Shown: positions 1-5,494, counted from the stretch's first letter. The stretch: 7,314 bases of DNA from Patescibacteria group bacterium (GCA_030917025.1 JAUPVN010000030.1:1-7314), one strand, 5' to 3'. Made by a program: numbers and translations. Notes: generated by a model not told the origin, from the sequence alone.

Positions 1-2
1 AG

Positions 3-1346
3 TATAAACCCCAAAATGTAACGGTTTCTATTGGTGGCAACGATATTGGCTTTGGCAAAATTGTTGCTAAATGTGTTACAGATGTTGCCGAATGCTATAA
101 CACAAAACAAGATCGCCAAGAGCTTATTAACACTATAGACAATAACTATAATAATCTTGTAAAAACATATAGCGGTATCAAAACAGAGGCTGCGGTTGGT
201 GCAAATGTCTATGCCCTAGGTTACACACAAGTAGCAAAAGCAGACGGCAATTGCGCAATAAACGTAAAACTTACAAACAACGAAATTATATTTAGTAACC
301 AACTTGTAAGTTATTTAAATCGTGTTATAAAAATGGCCGCAAACCAAGCTGGTGTTAAATATATAGATATAGAACATGCTTTTGATGGCTACCGGCTATG
401 CGAGGCGCCGTCTCACGCCCTTGCGGTGCATGGTTTAACCGCGGGCAACGACGGCCCCCTACCGGGTGTGCTAAATGATCTTTTAAATGGTCCACTTGGT
501 AAAGAAAGCTATCACCCAAACAGTTTGGGGCATAGGCTATACACAAAGGCAATATTAGCCGCCACAAATAACTTTTCTGAGCCCATGCCCAACCCTGTTT
601 TAGATAACCCAAGCGGCGAAAGTGCAGAAAAATCTGCCTTATTAGATTCTGTTGCTACGGGCTACGATGTTTATGGAACAACCTACTATAACGATACAAT
701 AGCACCAGATTACACAACTAAAGACGGCCAAGTTAACATAACTGTAGATAAAAATGCCTATAACCTAAAACCAAACCAAAACCTATCTGTTATGGCATAT
801 TCTGAGCCAACAAATCTTGGCAATATTACAACCTTGGGCGATGGCACTATATTGGGCACGGTTAGCATACCAAACACCCTAGCCCCCGGATACCATACTA
901 TTAAAATAACTGGCCAAACAATTTTTGATACCACCGTAACTATACAAAAAATAATTTTTGTAGCCTCATCTGGCCAAGACATAGATGGTGACGGTATTCT
1001 TAACGAACAAGAGGTTTGCCTTGTTGGCGACCCATCTGGTACAGATCAAGACAAAGACGGCATAGACGATGCCTGTGATGGTACAATTTTAGAGGCCCCT
1101 ATAGTGGTGCCACCCCCGGTTGATCCACCAGACAATCAAGACCCAGCTACCCCACCCCCAAATACTGGTGGTGGGCAAACGCCCCCACAAATAAAAGATA
1201 ATCGCCCAAAAACCCTAAAAACTATTATTCAAAATAAGTTACAAAAAATTACAAAAACCATTCAGTTATACAAAAATAACTTTAAGCCACTTTTTACAAT
1301 GATTACTAGTTTTGTAGTTACTATTTTGTTTAGTTTTAAGCTATAG
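3..1346 (+). CDS. Secreted SGNH/GDSL-type esterase or lipase, 5'-truncated, with calcium-binding repeat and C-terminal hydrophobic segment
   Basis: The open frame runs from the window edge (447 codons visible), so the start, the signal peptide and the first SGNH block with the nucleophilic Ser lie upstream; the internal ATG at 333 is not the start. Visible residues 9-17 read SIGGNDIGF, the GGND block that supplies oxyanion-hole Gly and Asn. Residues 170-177 read YHPNSLGH, the block that supplies the catalytic His (codon 513-515). The form of these blocks and scattered Cys (KCVTDVAEC, GNCAI, RLCEA) resemble the SEST-like branch of extracellular esterases with disulfides. A region of unclear fold follows, then a thrombospondin type 3-like Asp-rich stretch (nt 978-1082, DIDGDGILNEQE and DQDKDGIDDACDG) that probably binds calcium, a Pro-rich linker (about nt 1092-1212), a Lys-rich segment, and a terminal hydrophobic stretch (about nt 1281-1343). 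It should act outside the cell on an ester or acyl substrate, possibly tethered to the membrane. Substrate unknown. Confidence 0.82.
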   Translation, partial: YKPQNVTVSIGGNDIGFGKIVAKCVTDVAECYNTKQDRQELINTIDNNYNNLVKTYSGIKTEAAVGANVYALGYTQVAKADGNCAINVKLTNNEIIFSNQLVSYLNRVIKMAANQAGVKYIDIEHAFDGYRLCEAPSHALAVHGLTAGNDGPLPGVLNDLLNGPLGKESYHPNSLGHRLYTKAILAATNNFSEPMPNPVLDNPSGESAEKSALLDSVATGYDVYGTTYYNDTIAPDYTTKDGQVNITVDKNAYNLKPNQNLSVMAYSEPTNLGNITTLGDGTILGTVSIPNTLAPGYHTIKITGQTIFDTTVTIQKIIFVASSGQDIDGDGILNEQEVCLVGDPSGTDQDKDGIDDACDGTILEAPIVVPPPVDPPDNQDPATPPPNTGGGQTPPQIKDNRPKTLKTIIQNKLQKITKTIQLYKNNFKPLFTMITSFVVTILFSFKL

Positions 1347-1358
1347 TTAAATTTTTTT
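1335..1358 (+). terminator. Possible weak intrinsic terminator after the SGNH hydrolase
   Basis: TTTAA (1335-1339) and TTAAA (1347-1351) can pair around a 7-nt loop that includes the stop codon, followed at once by seven T (1352-1358). The stem has only five A-T pairs, so it would be weak, but the T-run is in the right place. Confidence 0.22.
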
Positions 1359-1391
1359 GGCTTATAAACAGCAGTATTGGGTAAAAAGCGT

Positions 1392-1404
1392 TACAATATA
1401 AGCT
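1392..1404 (+). promoter_or_regulatory. Putative -10 element for leaderless transcription of the glycosyltransferase gene
   Basis: TACAAT (1392-1397) matches the -10 consensus at five of six positions and ends seven bases before the ATG at 1405, so the predicted transcript starts at or next to the start codon. There is no Shine-Dalgarno sequence between it and the ATG. No good -35 hexamer lies 16-18 bp upstream. Confidence 0.45.
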
Positions 1405-2505
1405 ATGGCACATATTGTAATAGACGCCCGCGAACTACGCACCAGTACTGGGCGCTACATAGAACGGCTTATACATTATTTACAGCAAATAGATAACGCC
1501 AACAAATACACTATTTTACTTTTACCAAAAGATTACCCCGCTTGGCAACCTAGCGCAAAAAACTTTGCTAAAAAAGAATGCCCTTATAAAGAGTTTACTT
1601 TTGGCGAACAGCTTGGCTATGCTTGGTTTTTATATAAACTTAAGGCAGATTTAGTACACTTTGGAATGGTTCAACAGCCCCTTTTGTACTTTAAAAAAAG
1701 CGTTACAACCATTCACGATTTAACTACAATACGTTTTAGAAACCCCAGCAAACCAGCTTGGGTATTTTGGCTAAAATCGCCACCATACCGATTGGTTATT
1801 TGGTGGGCAGCCCATAAAAACAGAACAATAATTACCCCAACAAATTACATTAAAGACGATGTAGCCAATTTTGCACACATTAATAAAGATAAAATTGTAG
1901 TAACCTATGAATCTGCCGATGAAATAACCGGTAAAGCCACGCCAATAACTGCTCTTGCTGGTAAAGACTTTATTATGTATGTAGGGCGCCCACAACCGCA
2001 CAAAAACTTATCTAGGCTAATAGAGGCTTACGCCCTGCTACGCAACAAATACCCTAGCTTAAAGCTAGTTATTGCTGGTAAAAAAGATAAGCTGCATTTA
2101 AATCATTTTGCCACAGCTAAAAAACTTGGTGTAGCAGATGGTTTAGTTTTTACGGGCTATATAACAGATTCTCAGCTTAAATGGCTGTATTTACACACCC
2201 AAGCTTACGTTTTTGCATCTTTAAGCGAGGGCTTTGGTTTGCCCCCACTAGAAGCCATGCTACATGGTGCACCAGTAATTAGTAGTAATGCTACCTGCTT
2301 ACCAGAGGTTAATGGCAATGCCCCAGAATATTTTGTGCCCACAGATGTGCACTCCATTGCCAATGCTATAGACAAAGTGCTATCTAGCGCCCAGTTGCGC
2401 CAACAAATGATTCAAAAAGGCCACAGGCAGGTTAATAAATATAGCTGGAAACATATGGCAAAACAAACCCTAACTGTTTATGAAGAAGCGCTAGCCCCTC
2501 GGTAG
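1405..2505 (+). CDS. Glycosyltransferase, GT4-type (GT-B fold)
   Basis: This 366-residue protein has the usual length of a retaining GT-B glycosyltransferase of family GT4. The N-terminal Rossmann-like half opens with MAHIVIDARELRTSTGRYIE and has the acceptor-domain segment TTIHDLTTIRF (about 101-111) and TPTNYIKDDV (144-153). The C-terminal donor-binding half has MYVGRPQPHKNLSRLIEAY (191-209), where the Lys after PH is expected to contact donor phosphates, LVIAGKKD (221-228), and the EX7E motif EGFGLPPLE with Glu 275 and Glu 283. LPEV (299-302) follows as in related enzymes. No signal peptide or membrane span is seen, so it should work at the cytoplasmic face, moving sugar from a nucleotide-sugar to a lipid, glycan or protein acceptor. 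Donor and acceptor cannot be read from the sequence. It lies 58 bp after the SGNH hydrolase gene and 57 bp before the next gene. Start at 1405 fits the first beta strand. Confidence 0.92.
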   Translation: MAHIVIDARELRTSTGRYIERLIHYLQQIDNANKYTILLLPKDYPAWQPSAKNFAKKECPYKEFTFGEQLGYAWFLYKLKADLVHFGMVQQPLLYFKKSVTTIHDLTTIRFRNPSKPAWVFWLKSPPYRLVIWWAAHKNRTIITPTNYIKDDVANFAHINKDKIVVTYESADEITGKATPITALAGKDFIMYVGRPQPHKNLSRLIEAYALLRNKYPSLKLVIAGKKDKLHLNHFATAKKLGVADGLVFTGYITDSQLKWLYLHTQAYVFASLSEGFGLPPLEAMLHGAPVISSNATCLPEVNGNAPEYFVPTDVHSIANAIDKVLSSAQLRQQMIQKGHRQVNKYSWKHMAKQTLTVYEEALAPR

Positions 2506-2555
2506 TATGTTGCGCCGTACATAGTTTGAATAAAACTATTATTTAGGCCATACTA
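2503..2555. repeat. Nested inverted repeats between the glycosyltransferase and the next gene
   Basis: TAGTATG (2503-2509, starting with the glycosyltransferase stop codon) is complementary to CATACTA (2549-2555), which overlaps the -10 region of the next gene. Inside it, ATAGTTT (2521-2527) can pair with AAACTAT (2533-2539) around a 5-nt loop. No proper T-run follows the inner hairpin, so it is at best a poor terminator. The outer pair could be an operator or chance. Confidence 0.25.
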
Positions 2556-2562
2556 TAATGTA
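2551..2562 (+). promoter_or_regulatory. Putative -10 element directly before the 180-aa membrane protein gene
   Basis: TACTATAAT (2551-2559) holds two overlapping -10 candidates, TACTAT (2551-2556) and the perfect TATAAT (2554-2559). The ATG is at 2563. TACTAT would place transcription start on the start codon, and TTGAAT (2526-2531) lies 19 bp upstream of it as a possible -35. No Shine-Dalgarno sequence is present, so leaderless translation is likely. Confidence 0.5.
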
Positions 2563-3105
2563 ATGAAATACATATTTATAAGTGCTTTATTTGCGGTTAT
2601 TAGCTTTGGGGCCGCACCACTGGTTAGTGCGCAGCAACAAATTAATAACGATGGTGCCAACGGTGGTGAGCTACAACAAAATAATAATGGTAACGCCTTG
2701 CAAAACGCCCAGGCTGGCCAATCTACATCTCCGGTTACACAAAACGGAGGTGCTAAAATATTACAAAATTCACCCAACACAAATTTAACAGTAACCGGAG
2801 AACCACAACCAACCGTACCAACCAAAAATAAATCTATTATTGGCTGGGTACTACTGGCGGTTACACTATTGTTTTTGTTAATGTCACCAGCACTTATGTA
2901 CGCTCGTAATCTTTCACAAAAAGAGCAAACCAAGCCCAAACAATCAAAAAAAGAACTCACACCCAAAGATGAGGTTAAGGTAAAAGCTACAGAGACTATT
3001 AAAATAGATGAAAGCCCAAACAATCAAGAACCAAAAAAGCCCACGCCCAAAAAAAAGCACAAAAAATCTACCAACAAAGTTAAGCGTGGCAAAAAAAAGA
3101 AATAG
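2563..3105 (+). CDS. Signal-peptide membrane protein with Gln/Asn-rich outer segment and Lys-rich cytoplasmic tail, function unknown
   Basis: I do not recognise a family. Residues 1-23 form a signal peptide with a likely cleavage site after VSA, before QQQ. Residues 24-90 are low complexity, rich in Gln, Asn, Gly, Thr and Pro (QQQINNDGANGG), and would be outside the cell. SIIGWVLLAVTLLFLLMSPA (91-110), running on to LMYAR, is one strong membrane span. Residues 115-180 are highly charged and Lys/Pro-rich, ending in GKKKK, and would lie in the cytoplasm. The positive charge just after the span agrees with an outside-to-inside type I topology. No cysteine lipobox, sortase motif or catalytic motif is visible. 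The cytoplasmic tail could bind nucleic acid or acidic partners, but that is inference. The gene converges with the leftward operon, only 17 bp separating the two stop codons. A 156-codon antisense frame across it looks like a shadow. Confidence 0.78.
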   Translation: MKYIFISALFAVISFGAAPLVSAQQQINNDGANGGELQQNNNGNALQNAQAGQSTSPVTQNGGAKILQNSPNTNLTVTGEPQPTVPTKNKSIIGWVLLAVTLLFLLMSPALMYARNLSQKEQTKPKQSKKELTPKDEVKVKATETIKIDESPNNQEPKKPTPKKKHKKSTNKVKRGKKKK

Positions 3106-3120
3106 CTATTTAATTAGCTA
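3092..3120 (-). terminator. Intrinsic terminator of the rpmH-rnpA-yidC-jag operon
   Basis: Read leftward after the jag stop, TAGCTA (3120-3115) and TAGCTA (3108-3103) are complementary around a 6-nt loop, and a tract TTTCTTTTTTTT follows within about 3102-3091. This is the hairpin plus U-tract layout of an intrinsic terminator, although the stem is short and AT-rich. In the rightward direction no T-tract follows, so it serves the leftward operon only. The T-tract is the complement of the Lys codons ending the opposing gene. Confidence 0.5.
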
Positions 3121-3122
3121 CA

Positions 3123-3614
3123 CTATTCTTCTAAATCTGTAGGTTCTGCCGGTTCTTCTTGGTTTGCGCCAGGTTGCAAAATAACGTGCCTGTCGCGGCC
3201 CTCGCCCTCTGAAATGGTGTTTATGTCGTTTTCGCCCGCAACTTTATGTACAATGCGTCTATCGGCGGCAGACATGGGCCTTAGAGCCATTGGTTGGCCA
3301 CTTTGCTTTACCCGCGCAATCCAATCTAGGGCCTGTTCGGCCAATCTATCTTGGCGATGTTTTTTATAATCTGCTATATCTACATTTACCCTAGTAAATT
3401 CAAAACCTTTGGTTTTTAAAGACATACTAACCAAATACTGTAAAGAACGCATAGTCTCGCCGCGTTGGCCAATTAAAAAGCCATTCATATGCGTAGATGG
3501 CACAGATAGCTCAATTACATCTTCTTCTGTGGTTGCATAAACATCTGTGTTAAGCCCAAAAAAAGATAATAAATCTTCTAGATATTTTTTTGCATAAATT
3601 ACTGATTCGTCCAT
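3123..3614 (-). CDS. jag: KH-R3H RNA-binding protein of the Jag/KhpB/EloR family, lacking the Jag-N domain
   Basis: A 163-residue protein starting MDESVIYAKKY. The frame is open further upstream, to 3692, but the ATG at 3614 is chosen because AGGAGG lies seven bases before it and the longer version would begin inside yidC with Lys/Arg-rich sequence. A KH domain covers about residues 1-82, with the GXXG loop GQRG at 49-52. An R3H domain follows at about 85-148, with the R-x3-H motif at Arg119-His123 and the EGEGRDRHVIL strand. The C-terminus is acidic. Usual Jag/KhpB proteins have an extra N-terminal Jag-N domain and linker and are longer; this one has only the RNA-binding part. In Firmicutes, KhpB is linked to cell elongation and division through RNA binding. 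Its place directly after yidC, with a 4-bp gap, is typical and suggests translational coupling. Confidence 0.92.
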   Translation of the reverse strand: MDESVIYAKKYLEDLLSFFGLNTDVYATTEEDVIELSVPSTHMNGFLIGQRGETMRSLQYLVSMSLKTKGFEFTRVNVDIADYKKHRQDRLAEQALDWIARVKQSGQPMALRPMSAADRRIVHKVAGENDINTISEGEGRDRHVILQPGANQEEPAEPTDLEE

Positions 3615-3618
3615 ATAA

Positions 3619-4626
3619 TTACCTCCTCTTTTTTGATTTATTCTTTTTCTTTTTTGTTTGTTTTTTGGGTTGAGGTTTTGGAGTAGTAACAATTTCTGCT
3701 TCTGGTATGTCGCTTACTGCTTCTTTAACGTATGTTTTTGCACCAGATTTATGCACTTTTTTATTTATAGATTTACTATCTGTTTTAACACTTGCTTCCA
3801 TTTCGTTAACATCTTTTTTTAATATGTGCCGTTGCTGAATAATGGCTACAATACTGCCCACCAGCCAATAAAGAGAAAGTGCTGCAGCAAGATTAATTGC
3901 AACAATAAACAACATAAATGGTATAAAGTATAGGGTTAAACGGCTTGTGGCGGCCTGGACCTCCATAGTATCAACCTCTTTGCCCTTGCCACTATCTTTT
4001 AGAATTTGCTTTAAGCTCCTGGCTGATTTATCTGTCATCATTAACTGGCGGCTCTGATAATATTGCGTAAATACGCTAGCTAATACCAAAATCATGGCTG
4101 GCCAATAAATTACTCCAGATTCTATGGCTGGTTTTGTAAGATCTACAAAACCCAAAAATACGGTATTTAACTTATTAATGTCTGTGGCAAGTTCTTGTAT
4201 AAATGGCAAATTTTGCACCCAGCCATAGGCGTTGGTAACAAGCATCTGTGGATCATTTATTATTTTATTTATTGCATAAAACAAAGCCAGCAAAATTGGC
4301 AGTTGCGCCAATAAAATACCTATAGATGCCAAAGGTTTAATCTCGCGCTCTTTATACAGTTCTTGCATAAGAGCGTATTCTTTTTGCTTATCTCCGGCGG
4401 CCTGTTTTTTTATACGTTTTATATCTGGCTGGAGCTTTCGCATTGCCATAGCATGATGCAGTTGTTTTTTTAGTAGTGGGTAAAGGGCTAAGCGCACTAA
4501 TACTGTAAATACAATAATGGCCATTCCTAGGTTATGGCCTGGTAAAAAGGCAATAATTATAATCAACAGATTAAAAATTGGTTTGCCAATAAGGGCATTA
4601 AAAATACTACCTATTAATTGAAACAT
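3619..4626 (-). CDS. yidC: Membrane protein insertase YidC/Oxa1/SpoIIIJ family
   Basis: A 335-residue protein of the short (Gram-positive/Oxa1-like) type, without the large periplasmic domain of proteobacterial YidC. It inserts membrane proteins, alone or with the Sec translocon. Hydrophobic segments lie at about 16-48, 98-120, 172-188, 230-250 and 250-264. VRLALYPLLKKQ (44-55) contains Arg45, expected to be the conserved groove Arg that contacts substrates, followed by a charged cytoplasmic hairpin (about 53-97, KLQPDIKRIKKQ). LSLYWLVGSI (250-259) is the conserved last-span motif. The last 70 residues are polar and end in a strongly basic tail (KKQTKKKKNKSKKRR), as in homologues that use a C-terminal tail to dock on ribosomes. 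No N-terminal lipoprotein Cys is seen, unlike SpoIIIJ. It begins 17 bp after rnpA with no clear Shine-Dalgarno, and overlaps the ribosome-binding site of jag. Confidence 0.95.
   Translation of the reverse strand: MFQLIGSIFNALIGKPIFNLLIIIIAFLPGHNLGMAIIVFTVLVRLALYPLLKKQLHHAMAMRKLQPDIKRIKKQAAGDKQKEYALMQELYKEREIKPLASIGILLAQLPILLALFYAINKIINDPQMLVTNAYGWVQNLPFIQELATDINKLNTVFLGFVDLTKPAIESGVIYWPAMILVLASVFTQYYQSRQLMMTDKSARSLKQILKDSGKGKEVDTMEVQAATSRLTLYFIPFMLFIVAINLAAALSLYWLVGSIVAIIQQRHILKKDVNEMEASVKTDSKSINKKVHKSGAKTYVKEAVSDIPEAEIVTTPKPQPKKQTKKKKNKSKKRR
3622..3627 (-). promoter_or_regulatory. Strong Shine-Dalgarno of jag, abutting the yidC stop codon
   Basis: Leftward, AGGAGG stands seven bases before the jag ATG and is followed at once by the TAA stop of yidC. 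It therefore doubles as the last Arg codons of yidC, which suggests coupled translation, and it settles the jag start. Confidence 0.85.
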
Positions 4627-4643
4627 ACTTAGCTACTAGTGTA

Positions 4644-4991
4644 TCACGAAAGTTGTGCAACTTCTTGCAAATTTGCAACAATATGTGATTCTAGCTCGGA
4701 TTGTGGCATTGTGGCTACGTCTTCTTTAAATACCAAAAACACAATATCGTGATTTTTTAGATATTTTGGTGCTTGCAGGCGCACAATCTCGTATATACGG
4801 CGCCTTATGCGGTTTCTTTTGGGGGCAGATTTTGTAACCTTTTTGCTTACCACTACGGCCGCTCTATAAGAGGCTGTTTTATGATTTTTAATACCCCTAA
4901 CCGTAATGGTGGCACCCCTAATACTAGCACCCTTTTTAAGCACATATTTAATAGAGGCGGGCCCATAAAACCTATGTTTTTTTGTTATCAC
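4644..4991 (-). CDS. rnpA: Ribonuclease P protein component
   Basis: A 115-residue basic protein of normal family length. It binds the RNase P RNA and helps it mature the 5' ends of tRNAs. The signature SKKVTKSAPKRNRIRRRIYE (49-68) contains the conserved RNR helix that contacts the RNA, and the N-terminal KKHRFYGPASIKYVLKKG matches the family's first helix and strand. The start is a GTG at 4991, chosen because no in-frame ATG lies upstream and TAGGA sits eight bases before it. It follows rpmH by 65 bp and precedes yidC by 17 bp. The gap to rpmH holds TACAAT leftward (5020-5015), a possible weak internal promoter. The RNA partner rnpB is not in this window. Confidence 0.95.
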   Translation of the reverse strand: MITKKHRFYGPASIKYVLKKGASIRGATITVRGIKNHKTASYRAAVVVSKKVTKSAPKRNRIRRRIYEIVRLQAPKYLKNHDIVFLVFKEDVATMPQSELESHIVANLQEVAQLS

Positions 4992-4999
4992 TATATAAT

Positions 5000-5004
5000 T
5001 CCTA
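5000..5004 (-). promoter_or_regulatory. Shine-Dalgarno of rnpA supporting its GTG start
   Basis: Leftward TAGGA with eight bases to the GTG at 4991. A five-codon ATG...TAG frame (start 5008) overlaps the same stretch, its TAG sharing the G of the GTG. Confidence 0.55.
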
Positions 5005-5056
5005 CCATATAACTATTGTAGAACATTTTTTCGCTTGCAACTTTATATTTACTGGC

Positions 5057-5194
5057 TTATCCAGAAATTTTTTCGCGGCCTTTTAGGCGGCGGCGCTTTA
5101 AGGTAAGGCGGCCCGCCCTAGACGACATACGCTTCATAAAGCCGTGCATTCTGGCACGCTTGCGAGTTTTTGGTTGGTGGGTTCGCTTTGGCAT
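5057..5194 (-). CDS. rpmH: 50S ribosomal protein L34 (bL34)
   Basis: A 45-codon gene. The protein starts MPKRTHQPKTRKRARMHGF, continues with MKRMSSRAGRLTLKRRRLKG and ends REKISG. This is the standard L34 layout: KRT.QP near the N-terminus, HGF, an R/M-S..AGR..L helix and a basic RRR.KGR end, at the usual 44-46 residues. L34 sits in the large ribosomal subunit against 23S rRNA. It is the first gene of the leftward operon, as in most bacteria, and lies on the origin side. No Shine-Dalgarno precedes the ATG, and the predicted leader is only about seven bases. Confidence 0.96.
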   Translation of the reverse strand: MPKRTHQPKTRKRARMHGFMKRMSSRAGRLTLKRRRLKGREKISG

Positions 5195-5207
5195 AATCTA
5201 ATTACAT

Positions 5208-5236
5208 ACTTTAACACAGAGATGCGTTTTACTCAA
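5208..5236 (-). promoter_or_regulatory. Promoter of the rpmH-rnpA-yidC-jag operon
   Basis: Leftward, TTGAGT (5236-5231) and TAAAGT (5213-5208) are separated by exactly 17 bp, a good sigma-70-type arrangement (four and four or five matches to consensus). Transcription should start near 5201, about seven bases from the rpmH ATG, giving an almost leaderless mRNA. Confidence 0.62.
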
Positions 5237-5302
5237 GCCCCTAGTACTTTATAAAATATTAAACTGTAGAAAATACATAAATTAACTAAAATAATTTACA
5301 AA

Positions 5303-5332
5303 CTATCCACAGACTTACGTGTTTTATCCACA
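5303..5332 (+). promoter_or_regulatory. Pair of DnaA boxes, 21 bp apart
   Basis: CTATCCACA (5303-5311) and the consensus TTATCCACA (5324-5332) are in the same orientation with a 21-bp period, about two helical turns, so bound DnaA would sit on the same face. Confidence 0.72.
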
Positions 5333-5345
5333 GGTTTACAGGTAT
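5304..5345. repeat. Two tandem 21-bp iteron-like repeats
   Basis: Units 5304-5324 and 5325-5345 are directly adjacent and agree at 16 of 21 positions. Both start TATCCACAG and share TTAC at positions 12-15. The similarity extends past the DnaA box core. Confidence 0.6.
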
Positions 5346-5355
5346 ACAATTTTAT

Positions 5356-5364
5356 TGTGTATAA
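5356..5364 (-). promoter_or_regulatory. DnaA box TTATACACA on the minus strand
   Basis: The plus strand reads TGTGTATAA, the complement of a perfect TTATNCACA box. It faces the pair at 5303-5332, and the same 9-mer occurs twice after dnaA. Confidence 0.6.
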
Positions 5365-5415
5365 ATATCACCCCTGTTTAATATAGTTTTAGTATAGAAC
5401 ACAAAAATTAACAAA

Positions 5416-5442
5416 TTGGCTGTGGAAAACTTTTAGTATATT
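5416..5442 (+). promoter_or_regulatory. Tentative dnaA promoter
   Basis: TTGGCT (5416-5421) and TATATT (5437-5442) are 15 bp apart, shorter than ideal. TACACT (5446-5451) is an alternative -10. The resulting leader would be roughly 50-60 bases. No candidate stands out clearly. Confidence 0.28.
5421..5429 (-). promoter_or_regulatory. DnaA box TTTTCCACA on the minus strand
   Basis: The plus strand reads TGTGGAAAA, the complement of a match to TTWTNCACA. It overlaps the candidate -35 of dnaA, so binding could repress dnaA. Confidence 0.55.
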
Positions 5443-5485
5443 TAGTACACTAGTAAGTAATCGTAAAAATACCGACAACCAGCGC

Positions 5486-5494
5486 GGAGGGGAG
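5486..5494 (+). promoter_or_regulatory. Purine-rich Shine-Dalgarno of dnaA with unusually long spacing
   Basis: GGAGGGGAG (5486-5494) precedes the ATG at 5508 by 13 bases, longer than the usual 5-9. No alternative start codon lies in between in frame. Confidence 0.55.

Noticed and set aside
355..612. 85-codon minus-strand frame within the SGNH hydrolase gene, and other antisense frames at 758-982, 1771-2001, 5877-6158, 6236-6463 and the plus-strand frame at 4773-5012
   Set aside because: Each overlaps a well-supported gene on the other strand and lacks a ribosome-binding site or recognisable protein features.
333..1346. ATG at 333 as the start of the SGNH hydrolase
   Set aside because: The same frame stays open to the window edge and encodes the conserved GGND block at 33-44, so this ATG is internal.
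2553..3023. 156-codon minus-strand frame opposite the 180-aa membrane protein
   Set aside because: Its Cys- and Leu-rich sequence is what the complement of Gln/Asn/Gly-rich codons gives, no ribosome-binding site precedes it, and the plus-strand frame has a signal peptide and promoter.
3615..3692. Longer version of jag starting at 3692
   Set aside because: The extra part lies within yidC, is Lys/Arg-rich because it mirrors that basic tail in another frame, and the strong Shine-Dalgarno marks 3614 as the start.
4644..4646. Recoding of TGA as glycine, as in Gracilibacteria
   Set aside because: No complete gene has an in-frame TGA inside it, and rnpA ends at a family-typical length at this TGA, so the standard code fits.
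5343..5363. Imperfect inverted repeat (TATACAAT and ATTGTGTATA) as a terminator or RNA hairpin
   Set aside because: The arms need a bulge, no T-run follows, and it lies in the origin region where the right arm is already explained as a DnaA box.
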